In this document: positions 1 through 9,100 of the stretch, in pieces
Position numbering within the stretch: position 1 is the stretch's first letter
How the letters are laid out: each line of letters begins with the position of its first letter
The notes under the pieces: generated by a model
Database searches by the model: none
What the model saw: the letters and a program-made list of their open reading frames with translations, nothing else
What the model was told of the DNA's origin: nothing
Made by a program: the position numbers and the translations under genes
NCBI RefSeq assembly: GCF_034366625.1
Contig: NZ_JAXMIH010000006.1
Coordinates: forward strand, 62,001 to 126,000
From: Prosthecobacter sp.
GTDB lineage: Bacteria > Verrucomicrobiota > Verrucomicrobiia > Verrucomicrobiales > Verrucomicrobiaceae
Direction: 5' to 3'
DNA length: 64,000 nt

Positions 1-2
1 TG

Positions 3-830
3 AAAAGCCTCAAAGAGCAGGCTCATCGCGTGGACCTGCAAATCTACGTCGGCACCGGCAGCGTGTGTGAAAGCTCCAATACTTGGAAGACCGCCAACGG
101 CACCGGTGCGGAACACCTCGCCCACACCATCCGTGTCGCCAAGATGCTCGGTTCCCCCGTCGCCCGCTGCTACCTAGGCAATCAAAAAGACCGCTCCACC
201 GACGGTGGCATCGACAAGCACATCGAAAACACCATCAAGGCCATCAAGGCCAACCAGTCCCTTGCCGAGGCCGAGGGCATCAAGATCGCCATCGAAAATC
301 ACGCGGGCGACATGCAGTCCCACGAACTCAAGGCGCTCATCGATGCCGCCGGCAAAGGCTATGTCGGTGCCAACATCGACCCCGGCAACGCCGTCTGGGC
401 GCTGGAGGAGCCTTTGAAGCACCTCGAAATCCTCGGCCCGCTCACCATTTGCAGCAGCGTGCGAGACAGCATGCTCTGGGAAGATGAAAAAGGCGCGGTC
501 GTCGTGCAATGGACCGCCATTGGCGAAGGCCTTGTCGATTTCAAAGCCTACGCCAAACGCTTTGCCGAACTCGCCCCCGGTGTCCCGCTGCAAGTCGAAA
601 CCATCTCCGGCTTCGCCCGCCCCTTCGAGCACCAGAAGGACGAGTTCTGGAAGATCTTTCCAAATCACCGCGACACCGACATGTTCAAGGCCTGGCTCGC
701 CATGGCCAAGCGTGGCAAAAAAATCGACAGCTTCAAAGCACCCGACGGTCCTGGCAAAAAAGACGCCGAAATCGCCTACCAAAAAGGCGAGTGCGAACGC
801 AGTTTTGCCTGGCTGCGCGCAAATGCGTGA
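3..830 (+). CDS. Sugar phosphate isomerase/epimerase (TIM barrel), 5' truncated by window
   Basis: The reading frame is open from base 3 and continues off the left edge, so only the C-terminal ~275 residues are seen. The GTG at 30 lies inside continuous protein-like sequence and is probably not the start. The fold family (AP endonuclease 2 / xylose isomerase-like TIM barrel) is suggested by IAIENHAGDM (a metal-binding Glu/His strand), GANIDPGNAVWALEEP (a later Asp strand), a VQWTAIGEGLVDF segment and a QVETISG strand near the end. Such proteins usually isomerise or epimerise sugar phosphates or inositol-type substrates using a divalent metal; the substrate cannot be told. No signal peptide can be judged because the N-terminus is missing. 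A tRNA-Val gene follows 43 bp downstream. Confidence 0.8.
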   Translation, partial: KSLKEQAHRVDLQIYVGTGSVCESSNTWKTANGTGAEHLAHTIRVAKMLGSPVARCYLGNQKDRSTDGGIDKHIENTIKAIKANQSLAEAEGIKIAIENHAGDMQSHELKALIDAAGKGYVGANIDPGNAVWALEEPLKHLEILGPLTICSSVRDSMLWEDEKGAVVVQWTAIGEGLVDFKAYAKRFAELAPGVPLQVETISGFARPFEHQKDEFWKIFPNHRDTDMFKAWLAMAKRGKKIDSFKAPDGPGKKDAEIAYQKGECERSFAWLRANA

Positions 831-873
831 TTGCACATCGCCCCGCTTCGCGATACATCGCCGCACGTCCGAT

Positions 874-948
874 GCGTGGATAGCTCAGTGGTAGAGCGGC
901 TCGTTTACACCGAGTTGGTCGGGGGTTCGAATCCCTCTCCGCGCACCA
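874..948 (+). tRNA. tRNA-Val (anticodon UAC)
   Basis: The cloverleaf folds by eye. Acceptor stem GCGTGGA (874-880) pairs with TCCGCGC (938-944), with one G-U. The D arm contains AGCTCAGTGGTAGAGC. The anticodon stem GCTCG/CGAGT closes a loop TTTACAC giving anticodon TAC (valine, GUA codons). The T arm is GGGGG-TTCGAAT-CCCTC. The discriminator is A945 and CCA is genomically encoded at 946-948. It is transcribed toward the GNAT-like gene, whose ATG is only 13 bp after the CCA, so the two may share a transcript. Confidence 0.95.
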
Positions 949-961
949 CCCCTGTTCCGTC

Positions 962-1936
962 ATGCCCACCTGCCAGATCGAGGAGTATCAAGACAGCCAG
1001 CAGGCGCGTGCCGAACTCATCCCGTGGCTCATCGCCAGCGACCCACAGCCGCTCTCCATCGAAATCTGGCAGCGCCGCCTTTCCCACTGGTGGGATCAAA
1101 ACCCCTTCGCCAGCCTGCGAGCCGAGCGCGGCTGGCTGCTGCGACACGAAGACAAAATCGGCGGTTTCCTGGGCCTCATTCCCACCTGCTATGCGGTAAA
1201 CGGAAGGCCTGTCCCCGCCTTCATCGCCTCCACCTGGCGTGTCGATGAGGCACATCGCAACGCCAGCCTGCCCATGCTCATGAAATTTCGGCGGATGGCT
1301 GCCGAAACGCTCACCGCCGACACCACGCCAACACCCAAGGTGCAGGCGCTTCTTCAACGCAGTGGCTGGAGCTGCCTGACGGACATACAGCGCCGATTTG
1401 TCCCGCTCGGTCTGATTCAAAAAATCCTCCAGCACCGCTCCTGGCCGCTTTTGCCCTCTGGGCGGCGGATCTCTCGCGATCCCTCCGAGGTTCAACGCAT
1501 CGCCGCATCCTGCATGTCATCCGCAGGCATCGAAAAATGGATCACGCCGGAATATCTTCGCTGGTTCGCCGCCTCACCGATGCGCAGGCACGAGTTCATC
1601 GGAGTCATCGACGCCTCCGACTGCCTCAGCAGCTATATTTTCATCACGCCAAAACGCATTCGAGGTCTCCCCGCATGGATGGAGATCGATCACTTCTCCG
1701 TTTCGTCCGACTCCGAAGAGCTGCATGCCCTCGTCGGCGAAATCGTGCGAAATCCATCCCTGCTTGGCAACGAACGCCTGCTCTCGCTCGCCGCGTTCCC
1801 TGGTGATACCTCATGGGATGTCACTCCCGTTTTGCACCAGCGCACCGAACACGTCTGCCACTGCTTCGCAATTCCAGAGGCTCTCGAAACACTCCCCAAA
1901 CGCACCGTCCTCGCCGAGGGCGACTGGGGCTTGTGA
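962..1936 (+). CDS. GNAT-like acyltransferase-fold protein of unknown substrate
   Basis: 324 residues, cytoplasmic-looking, with no signal peptide or membrane segment. Residues ~60-110 (RHEDKIGGFLGLIP, then a strand pair and VDEAHRNASLPMLMKF) resemble the beta-strand/acetyl-CoA loop region of GNAT-type N-acyltransferases. The second half, with a LPAWMEIDHFSV strand, could be a second diverged GNAT half. The canonical Q/RxxGxG/A loop is not clear, so activity is uncertain. It converges on the acyl carrier protein gene, ending 7 bp before it. Placed beside an ACP, AMP-ligase and PLP decarboxylase, a role in transferring an ACP-bound acyl or aminoacyl group is a reasonable inference but not shown. 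It could also be a FemAB-like transferase. Start ATG lies 13 bp after the tRNA. Confidence 0.6.
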   Translation: MPTCQIEEYQDSQQARAELIPWLIASDPQPLSIEIWQRRLSHWWDQNPFASLRAERGWLLRHEDKIGGFLGLIPTCYAVNGRPVPAFIASTWRVDEAHRNASLPMLMKFRRMAAETLTADTTPTPKVQALLQRSGWSCLTDIQRRFVPLGLIQKILQHRSWPLLPSGRRISRDPSEVQRIAASCMSSAGIEKWITPEYLRWFAASPMRRHEFIGVIDASDCLSSYIFITPKRIRGLPAWMEIDHFSVSSDSEELHALVGEIVRNPSLLGNERLLSLAAFPGDTSWDVTPVLHQRTEHVCHCFAIPEALETLPKRTVLAEGDWGL

Positions 1937-1943
1937 CCCAGCC

Positions 1944-2192
1944 TCAGACCAGCTTCTCAATCACCGCCAGCAGATGATTGCCCGTGGCAAACGTGTCCAC
2001 CGTCATCATCTCGTCGGGAATCTGCACACCGAGCTGGCTTTCAATGTCCATCAGCAGGTCGATCGAGGCCATTGAATCCAGCCCGAACCTGCCCAGATCT
2101 TCGTCCATCGGCACCGCTTGATCCGCGCCAACAAAGCGCAGATGCGGGCGGAGGATTTCCTGGAGCTTGGGGGCGAGGTCAGTGGCGGTCAT
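1944..2192 (-). CDS. Acyl carrier protein
   Basis: 82 residues, the usual ACP size. The phosphopantetheine attachment motif is seen as GLDSMASIDLLMDIE, with the Ser after Asp as carrier residue, followed by the helix-II acidic face and the IPDEMMTVDTFAT helix-III region typical of ACPs. The ATG at 2192 was chosen because the ACP domain begins immediately (MTATDLAPKLQEIL); the frame stays open upstream but overlaps the decarboxylase gene with non-protein-like sequence. It is the last gene of the minus-strand cassette, 23 bp after the PLP decarboxylase. The ligase upstream probably loads it. It is not the fatty-acid acpP: the neighbours are not fab genes. It resembles the ACPs of exosortase-A-associated clusters (inference). 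Confidence 0.85.
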   Translation of the reverse strand: MTATDLAPKLQEILRPHLRFVGADQAVPMDEDLGRFGLDSMASIDLLMDIESQLGVQIPDEMMTVDTFATGNHLLAVIEKLV

Positions 2193-2215
2193 GTCCACAC
2201 GGCCATAACAAAGGT

Positions 2216-3439
2216 TCACTCCACGCGCAAGTTCGCGTGCCAGCACGGCAGGAACCACGTCTCCACCACCTCCGTGCCGCGATAAGCCACTTCGGCGGGC
2301 GTTTCGTGGCTGAGGAAACCGATCAGGCTGGCCGTCAGCCCATACGCGCCCACATTCGGCACCGCCAGCACATCCCCCACCTCCACGGGAGCCATCTTCT
2401 GACCTCGGGCCAGGCTGTCCAGCGGACTGCACAATGGGCCCACCACATCCGCCACGATCTCACCCTCGCGTTGCGCCGTGAGATTCTGTAACGTGATCGC
2501 CGCACGAGGAATACGCCCCAGGCCCGACATGCCGCCCAGGTGATGAATCCCCGTGTCCAGCACCACAAACGTCTTTGTCCCCGCCTGCTTCACGTCCAAA
2601 ACCGTCGTGATCAATGTCCCGCTGCCCGCGCACAAATAACGGCCTGATTCAAAGCAAAGCTGCGCCTTTCCATGCAGAGGCGAAGCCTCCCACGCCGCAT
2701 CCAAAGCCACACGCAAAGCACTCAAATCAAGTGCGTCAGCGTCACTCGCATACGGCCACGGAAAACCGCCACCCGCGTTCACCACGCTGCATTCAAAGCC
2801 CAGCGCGCGCGAAACACGCTCCGCCGTCTCCAGCGCGCACTGCGTGTTCTTCACCAGCGCCTCCACCGAGGCCACCTGCGTGCCGAAATACACATGCACA
2901 CCGTTCAGCGTCACATTTGGCAGACGCAGTTTTTCCGACGCGCCGTCCGCCAGCAGCAGCGCCTCCTCGAAGCCGAACTGACTCTCCACCCCGCTCATCG
3001 CCAAACGTGCATCGGGAACCTGTTGTGGGTTCACCCTCACCATCGCGGTGATCTCCACCCCCGCGCTCACCGCCATCTTGGAAAGCCGAGCCGCGTCTGT
3101 GAAGCTCTCGCAGGAAAAATGCCTCACACCTTGGTCTAACGCCGTTTGAATCACCCTCTCCGTCTTCCCAGGTCCACCGAGCACGATACCGTCGCTGTAA
3201 CCCGCGCTCTGCGCCGCCATCAATTCGCCCTCCGACGTGATTTCCGCGCACACACCCTGCGCGCGCAGCTCGCGTGCGATCGCAGGCAGAGGGTTCGCCT
3301 TGAACGAGTAAAACAATCGCGATCCCTCCGGCAACGCCGCGATCAGTATTCGCGCCCTCTCTGCGACCACGTCGAGATCATACGCAAACAGCGGAGAACC
3401 GTGTTTTTCGAGGAGTTGCCGGGCAAAATCAGCGTTCAT
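2216..3439 (-). CDS. Fold-type III PLP-dependent decarboxylase (exosortase-A-associated type)
   Basis: 407 residues, alanine-racemase/diaminopimelate-decarboxylase fold. Seen: FYSFKANP with the PLP-binding Lys near residue 50, NAGGGF (glycine-rich phosphate loop), LCFESGRYL, a PLCSPLDSL segment corresponding to the catalytic Cys-Glu-Ser-x-Asp motif, and NVGAYG near the C-terminus. The family decarboxylates diaminopimelate, lysine, ornithine or carboxynorspermidine-type substrates; the length and company (ACP, AMP-ligase) match the subgroup found in exosortase-A clusters rather than a standalone LysA. The ATG at 3439 is chosen because homology-like sequence starts there; the frame runs upstream antisense to a membrane protein. 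It overlaps that upstream gene by 11 bp, implying translational coupling. The true substrate is unknown. Confidence 0.85.
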   Translation of the reverse strand: MNADFARQLLEKHGSPLFAYDLDVVAERARILIAALPEGSRLFYSFKANPLPAIARELRAQGVCAEITSEGELMAAQSAGYSDGIVLGGPGKTERVIQTALDQGVRHFSCESFTDAARLSKMAVSAGVEITAMVRVNPQQVPDARLAMSGVESQFGFEEALLLADGASEKLRLPNVTLNGVHVYFGTQVASVEALVKNTQCALETAERVSRALGFECSVVNAGGGFPWPYASDADALDLSALRVALDAAWEASPLHGKAQLCFESGRYLCAGSGTLITTVLDVKQAGTKTFVVLDTGIHHLGGMSGLGRIPRAAITLQNLTAQREGEIVADVVGPLCSPLDSLARGQKMAPVEVGDVLAVPNVGAYGLTASLIGFLSHETPAEVAYRGTEVVETWFLPCWHANLRVE

Positions 3440-3758
3440 GAAATCGACGTTTGAAATAGCAAGCAACTCCAGCAGACAAAGCTGAAGCAATGAACAAGTG
3501 AAGCACCAAAATTCGTTGGTCCAAGCGAACATACCACGCCTCTTGACCAATGTCCTGGTCGTGAACGAGCCATGGAAACACCAGACCGTACTCGGTGCGT
3601 GTTCCACGGAAGAGCCTCGAAGGGTCGGCTCTCTTGCTCCACTGTCCACGCGCTGTCCAAAGATTCTCTGGATACGCTCCAATCGGGTTGGAACGCCAAG
3701 GCAGCAGCAACACGAGGGCGATGAAGAGAATGGTGATGCTGAGAAAGAAGGTCTTCAT
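3429..3758 (-). CDS. Small membrane protein within the ligase-decarboxylase operon
   Basis: 109 residues. A hydrophobic N-terminal segment (residues ~5-22, FLSITILFIALVLLLPW) could be an uncleaved anchor or signal peptide, and a second hydrophobic stretch (~83-100, LVLHLFIASALSAGVACYF) is followed by a basic tail KRRFHER. This predicts two membrane spans with a ~60-residue tryptophan-rich extracytoplasmic loop. It starts 1 bp after the ligase stop and its end overlaps the decarboxylase start by 11 bp, so it is very likely a translated operon member. No family is recognised. It may anchor the ACP/ligase chemistry at the membrane, but that is speculation. Confidence 0.65.
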   Translation of the reverse strand: MKTFFLSITILFIALVLLLPWRSNPIGAYPENLWTARGQWSKRADPSRLFRGTRTEYGLVFPWLVHDQDIGQEAWYVRLDQRILVLHLFIASALSAGVACYFKRRFHER

Positions 3759-3759
3759 G

Positions 3760-5322
3760 CTACTTCAACAACCCCCGCAGCGCCTTCCGGTCCACCTTCT
3801 GGTTTCCCGTCTTTGGCAGTTCCGGCAGAAAGATCACACGGTTCGGCACCTTCGCCGACTCGAGCTTCGAGCTTAGCGCCATGACGATGGCCTTTTCGTC
3901 CAATCCCTCGCGCGAGACAGAAACAAACAGGCACAACTGATCCCGCGCCTCGTCCTTCACGCAACCGGCCGCCACCACATCCAGAATCCGGCAGGCCTCC
4001 TCCTCCACCTCCGCCGGGCTCATGCGATGCCCCTTGTGCTTGATCAGGAAATCGCTGCGCCCGTGGAAATGCAGAAAACCCTCCGCATCCACGCTGCCGT
4101 AGTCACCGCTCACCAGCACGCGCGTGCGCCCTTCGCCGATGAAACGGTAGCGCTTTTCCGTCTCCTCCGGTGCTCGCCAGTAGCCGAGCGCCAGATGCCG
4201 TCCGCGCACGCACAACTCGCCCGTCTCACCCGCCGGCAGGCGATTTCCGTTCGTATCCATGGCAAACACCTCCGTGCCATCCAGCGCACGTCCTACCGAC
4301 TCCGGCTTCGTCTCCAGCTCCTCCGGCAGCAGGATTGACACCCGTTTGCACTCCGTCAGCCCATACATCGGAAACACCCCCGCCTGCGGAAACAACTCCC
4401 TCAGGCTTTGAATATAACTCTGCGGCAGATGATCGCCCGTGTTCGTGATCACACGCAGCTTCGGCAGCGGCACAGGCCGGTAGCGCTGCATCTTGATCAA
4501 ACCACCAAACAACGTCGGCACGCCCGGCAGCACCGTGATCTCCTGCGCCGCCAGAATGCGTGGCAGTTCCGGCCCCGCCATCTCCGGCCGGCCGATGAAC
4601 ACGCTCGCGCCCACCATCGCCGCGTAAAAAAGCTGGTACAGCCCGTAATCGAACGACAGCGGCAGAAAAATCGCCACGCGGTCCTCCACACGATACCGCA
4701 ACCGCGCCTGGATCGCCGCTGAGACGAAGCGCACATTGTCATGCGTCAAAATCACCCCACGCGGCGTGCCCGTCGATCCCGACGTGAACACCAGAAACGC
4801 CGGATCTTGATCAATCCCCGGGAACGGCACTGGCGCAGGGTCGGAATTCGCGGTCAGTGCGTCAAACAACACATCATCGTCACGCTTTGCCGCGTTCGCC
4901 TCCGTCCAAATCACCGGCACATCGCTGATTTCATCTCGCAGCGCCGCCGTAACTGAGTCGAGCAGCACAAGCTTGGGCTCCGTCTGGTCCAGAATGCGGC
5001 GCAGGCCCTCAGCCTTGATCTGCGGATTCAAAATCGCCGAGATTGCTCCGATCTGCGCTGTCGCGAAGAATATCAGGATCGTCTCGATACAGTTCTCCGT
5101 CACCATCACCACACGATCGCCCTGTTTCACTCCCCGCACATCCAGCCAAGCCGCGATACTCGTGATCCGCCGCCACGCCTCCGTATACGTCAGCGCTTCA
5201 TCTCCATGCCTCAGATACTCTCGCTCCGGCCACTGCCTCGCCGCCTCGCGCACATACGCCGCCATCGTCCAGCCGACTTGCTGTCCGTCAGGTAGAAAGG
5301 TGTGGTTTTCGAGCATCGTCAT
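3760..5322 (-). CDS. AMP-forming acyl/aminoacyl ligase (ANL superfamily)
   Basis: 520 residues with the complete adenylation core: the phosphate-binding loop LVFTSGSTGTPRGV, MYGLTE (A5-like), GELCVRGRHLALGYW, SGDYGSVDAEGFLHFHGRSD (A7/A8, ATP ribose Asp and hinge) and a C-terminal catalytic Lys in TGNQKVDRKALRG. It activates a carboxylate as the adenylate and should pass it to a thiol, here most plausibly the ACP encoded three genes downstream. It resembles exosortase-A-associated AMP ligases and the initiating ligases of NRPS-like pathways; no thiolation or condensation domain is fused. It heads the tight part of the operon (ligase, membrane protein, decarboxylase, ACP). ATG at 5322 or 5316 are both possible. 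Confidence 0.85.
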   Translation of the reverse strand: MTMLENHTFLPDGQQVGWTMAAYVREAARQWPEREYLRHGDEALTYTEAWRRITSIAAWLDVRGVKQGDRVVMVTENCIETILIFFATAQIGAISAILNPQIKAEGLRRILDQTEPKLVLLDSVTAALRDEISDVPVIWTEANAAKRDDDVLFDALTANSDPAPVPFPGIDQDPAFLVFTSGSTGTPRGVILTHDNVRFVSAAIQARLRYRVEDRVAIFLPLSFDYGLYQLFYAAMVGASVFIGRPEMAGPELPRILAAQEITVLPGVPTLFGGLIKMQRYRPVPLPKLRVITNTGDHLPQSYIQSLRELFPQAGVFPMYGLTECKRVSILLPEELETKPESVGRALDGTEVFAMDTNGNRLPAGETGELCVRGRHLALGYWRAPEETEKRYRFIGEGRTRVLVSGDYGSVDAEGFLHFHGRSDFLIKHKGHRMSPAEVEEEACRILDVVAAGCVKDEARDQLCLFVSVSREGLDEKAIVMALSSKLESAKVPNRVIFLPELPKTGNQKVDRKALRGLLK

Positions 5323-5340
5323 TCAAACAGATAAAAACGC

Positions 5341-5356
5341 TACGGTCCCGTCCGTA
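5341..5356. promoter_or_regulatory. Short dyad upstream of the AMP-ligase gene
   Basis: TACGG-TCCCGT-CCGTA, a perfect 5-bp inverted repeat around a 6-bp centre, lies 19-34 bp before the ligase ATG in the 72-bp gap between methyltransferase and ligase. It may be an operator or a small hairpin in the leader. No protein is known to bind it; chance occurrence is quite possible. Confidence 0.3.
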
Positions 5357-5394
5357 CGAAATCAACCGCCGGGGACTCATTTTCCCGATTACCC

Positions 5395-6090
5395 TCAGGT
5401 TGGCCTGGCTGTGACTATCAGATGTCGTCCGCGCACGGCCATGTCTGACCCTGCGGTCTCCCAGAATCCACGCTCCTCGTCCGTCCGTGCCTTGCGCACG
5501 CGACGGCGAGCGTAGAGCAGCGCCGGCAGGGACAAGATTTTCTCATGCAGATGTTTCGCCACCGATAACGGCTCGGAAACGATTTGGATCTGATCAAATC
5601 CTGCCAGTTTCAAGTAGAGGTAAAGCTGCGGCCAGTTCCACGGCATGATGTGCATGTGGCTGCCATAAACGATCTTGCCAGCCAAACATGGGAACGAAGG
5701 AAAAAAACCGCGCGCCAGATACTGCAAGCGGGCCTGCGGATACCAGACATTCGGAGTCGTGACCACCAGATGCCCGCCTGGAGTGATGCAACGCTTGAAC
5801 GCTTGAAACAGTAGCAGCGGGTTGCCCACATGCTCGATCCCCTCGCAGCAGCAGACGAGGTCATAGGTGCTGCAGTCGGCAGGCAGACCTTCATTGAGAT
5901 CATGTTTCCAAACACGTCTGTAGCCCTCGGCAGCGGCTTCATACAGATCGATGCCATCGAACTCTTCCCCATGCCCTTGGGCCTTCAATCCCTTGACCAG
6001 CCAGCCATCCCCTGATGGGGCATCCAAAACGGTGGTGAACTTCTTATCTTTGAGCCATGCAAGGACGGCTTCTTGGCTGGAGGGAGGCAT
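5395..6090 (-). CDS. Class I SAM-dependent methyltransferase
   Basis: 231 residues from ATG 6090; a GTG at 6120 would add ten residues. Rossmann-type SAM motif I is seen as VLDAPSGDGWL, the acidic end of strand 2 in FDGIDLYE, and motif II/III in YDLVCCCEGIEHVGNPLLLFQAFKRCITPGGHLVVTTPN, which is the Methyltransf_11/UbiG-like layout. The HVGNP and TTPNVWYP segments match small-molecule or glycan methyltransferases. The C-terminal third has a hydrophobic helix (SLPALLYARRR) but no clear membrane span. It sits 72 bp upstream of the ligase operon on the same strand and may modify the same product. The substrate is unknown. Confidence 0.75.
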   Translation of the reverse strand: MPPSSQEAVLAWLKDKKFTTVLDAPSGDGWLVKGLKAQGHGEEFDGIDLYEAAAEGYRRVWKHDLNEGLPADCSTYDLVCCCEGIEHVGNPLLLFQAFKRCITPGGHLVVTTPNVWYPQARLQYLARGFFPSFPCLAGKIVYGSHMHIMPWNWPQLYLYLKLAGFDQIQIVSEPLSVAKHLHEKILSLPALLYARRRVRKARTDEERGFWETAGSDMAVRGRHLIVTARPT

Positions 6091-6146
6091 TGATAGAGTA
6101 GGAGAACAGCCTTTTGCCACGGCAGTACGCTGCCGTCAATCAATGC

Positions 6147-9100
6147 TCATCTCCCCACCCGCATCCACTTCACCGCCTGCATCCCGCTCGCCAGCTCCTT
6201 CACGCGGATCTCCCAGGTTCCGGGATCTTCATTCGGCGCAAGGCTAAGGTCGAGTTCGACGATGCCATTCTCAGCGGCGTAAAAGCCGCTGCCTTCGGCC
6301 GATGTGCCATTCGCATCGCGGATGTCCACACGCACCGGGATCACCGCTTTTGTCGGTGCCTCCTGCGTGGTGGTGATGCGTGCGCTCACTTTGGCCGTGT
6401 TGCCCAAGGTGGCGTTTTCCGGCACGGTAAGCTGAATGCCGAGCAACGGCTTCGGCATCACCATGAAGATTTTGCCGTCGCAGGGGCCGAGTTCGACGGG
6501 CCAGCTCATCACGCCCTCCTCGCCGCGCTTCGGCACAATGAATTGCGTGCCGGTCAGCTCATACACATTGGCCGATTCGGCCTTCAGGCTCACGATTCCC
6601 TTCGAAGGGAGCCCGTTCTCCATCACGAGGCCGTGCTGGCCGACGTAGCTGCCGGCCTCGCGATGGTCGTTCACGACGAACACATACAGCGCATCGCCAA
6701 ACCTCCGTGTGCGCACGATGATCTCGGGATTGTCGCAGTTCGCACGCTGTGGCAGCGCAAAGCCGCCGAGCGTCTTCGCAAGCGTCAGCACCTTGGTTTT
6801 GTCCTCAGCGGCCTTTTTCTCGCGTTTGAAGGTCTGAATCGTAAAGTCGGCCTTCAAGCCGGGGCAGAGAAACTCATCGGCCACGATCTTGCCGCCCTTC
6901 TTCTGCCAATCGGCAATGCGGGCGACGACGGACTTCGTCAGCACATCACAAAACGGCATGACGAGCACCTTGCGACCGCTGAGGCCGCTTTTGAGCAGCG
7001 TTTCCTCATAAAGGATGTCCGTCTGCACATGCGCATGCTGAAGCGCGAGCCACACGTCCGCCTCCCAGCCGTTGTTAGAGCCGTAACCGCCGCGTCGCGC
7101 GAACATCTGCGAGGTGAAGCTCTCCAGAAACGCGACTTCGCTCCTTTCGTCAGGAATCGCCATCAGCGTCGGTCCCAGCGGCTCGATCACGTCATGGATG
7201 AGCTGCTTCAAAACGGGCGCGGTGTTCGGATTCGTGAAGCGATAGCCGCCGGGGCTGTCCGTCTGCACCAGTGACTGCCAACCGTGATACATGATGCCCT
7301 GGATGGGCCGCGCGATCTTCGTCCAAAGCGCCTCTTTCAAATGCATCGGTGCGATTGTGATGTAGGCGGCCTCGGGATCGTGATCCTGCCACGCCACGAC
7401 ATCACCCGGTTCCTTGCTGCCGATGGGCGCGGTCTGCGAGCGATACCAGATGAGCTGCGTCATCTTCATCACACGCTGGTTCTTGCCGCTCGCGGCGCTC
7501 ATCGCGAAAAGCTGATCTGCGCACATGCCGATCTTTTGCGGATCAGGATAGGTGTAGGTCCAGTGCGAGATCACATCCACTCCACCGCCCGCGCCGCTGA
7601 TGCTCGGTTGCCGCACGGCGGGATCAAAAAAAGTCCACACCTTGCCGCTGCTCTTCACGCCCTTGTGCAGCGACGTGTGCAGGCCATTCCAGCCATCGCC
7701 GACGGTCCAGAACCAGCGCAGGTATTTCAAAATCGGATGATCATCCGCGATCACATGATCCGCTGGAAAATCCTTCAGCTTTGTCCAGTCCACGCCCCAC
7801 TTCGCAGAGACTTCCGCAGGGATGTCCGCCCCGGCGAACTTCTTGTAAGCCTCCACATCCACCGCATTGAAGCTTACCTGATTGTTGTCACGCACCTCCG
7901 TGTCGATCAGCGCCGTGGTGAATGCCGGATGATCGCCGTAGGCCTTCGCCACGCTCATGCCCACCACTTGGAAAAAGGGTGCGAACTCCGGCGTCGATGC
8001 CGCGATGTCCTGCCGCGCATACGGCTTCCCGGCGCGATCCACGCGCAGATTTTTCGGATCGCTCTCCAAAGCGCGGCTCGGCGAGAGGCTGGCGACGACT
8101 TCGAGGCCGTTTTTCAGCGCATCATCGAGCATCTCGCGATTCTTCGCGATCACCTCCGGTCTCGCGGGCGGTGCGATGGCCCTGTTCTGCCACAGGGTGC
8201 CGTAATCCGCGCCGAGGCCGATGAAGTGGGTGAATCCAATGTCTTTGAGTCGCGGAATCTCGCCGCCACCCGCACCCCACATGATCACCGGCATGCGTGG
8301 CGGCATGCGCGCCACGATTTGCAGCGTCGTGGACTGCTCGGTGGCGTAGTCGCCGATCTCAAACCTCGCCCGCAGGACGTATTCTGCGGCTTTGAGCGCC
8401 GTGTTGAGCACATACTTCGCCGTGAAGCTCTTTCCGGCCGCGAGATCGGGCACGATGAAGTTTTCGTCCTTCGCACCCAGATTCACCGACAGCTTTGCGC
8501 CTGTCATTGTTTCGCGCCGCAGATTGGTCACCACGATCTCAACCGGCTTTGCCGTCTCCAGGCGCCGCCACACCTGCCGGGTGCTCGTGATCTGCATCTG
8601 CACACGCTCAAAACTCAGCACACCCTCGCAGATGCGCGCCTCGTCGATCAAACCGGGAAAGCCGCCGTAGTTGCTGCCCAGCCGGTCACCGATGCTCAGA
8701 CCCTTCGGCCCTGGCGTCACCGCGCCGTAGCCTTCGAGCTTCGAACCGCCTGCCGCCGTACCATTGCGATAAAACTTCCCTTCGCCCGCACCATCGTAAG
8801 TGAAGGCCACATGCTGCCACACGTCCGTCTCGGGCTTGAACGGCAGCGAGTAAATCACCTTCGACTCCGCACCGAAGCCCAGAGTCACAAACATGCGCCG
8901 CAAGCCGCCTTTGTCCGCCTCGCCGATCTGCCACTGGTAGTCCGTGTGATCGACATATTTCTTGTCGAGCAGATAGCAGCGCAGCTCCGGTTTGAACTCC
9001 GCCTTCGCCTTGATCCACATCTCCAGCGTGAAGGAACCTTTGACCGCCTTCACCTCCACCAGCGCCGCGTGGCGCTTGTCCTGCACTGGAAATCCCGGGA

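Noticed and set aside
831..1199. 122-codon frame covering the tRNA-Val gene
   Set aside because: It reads through the tRNA and the start of the GNAT-like gene in another frame.
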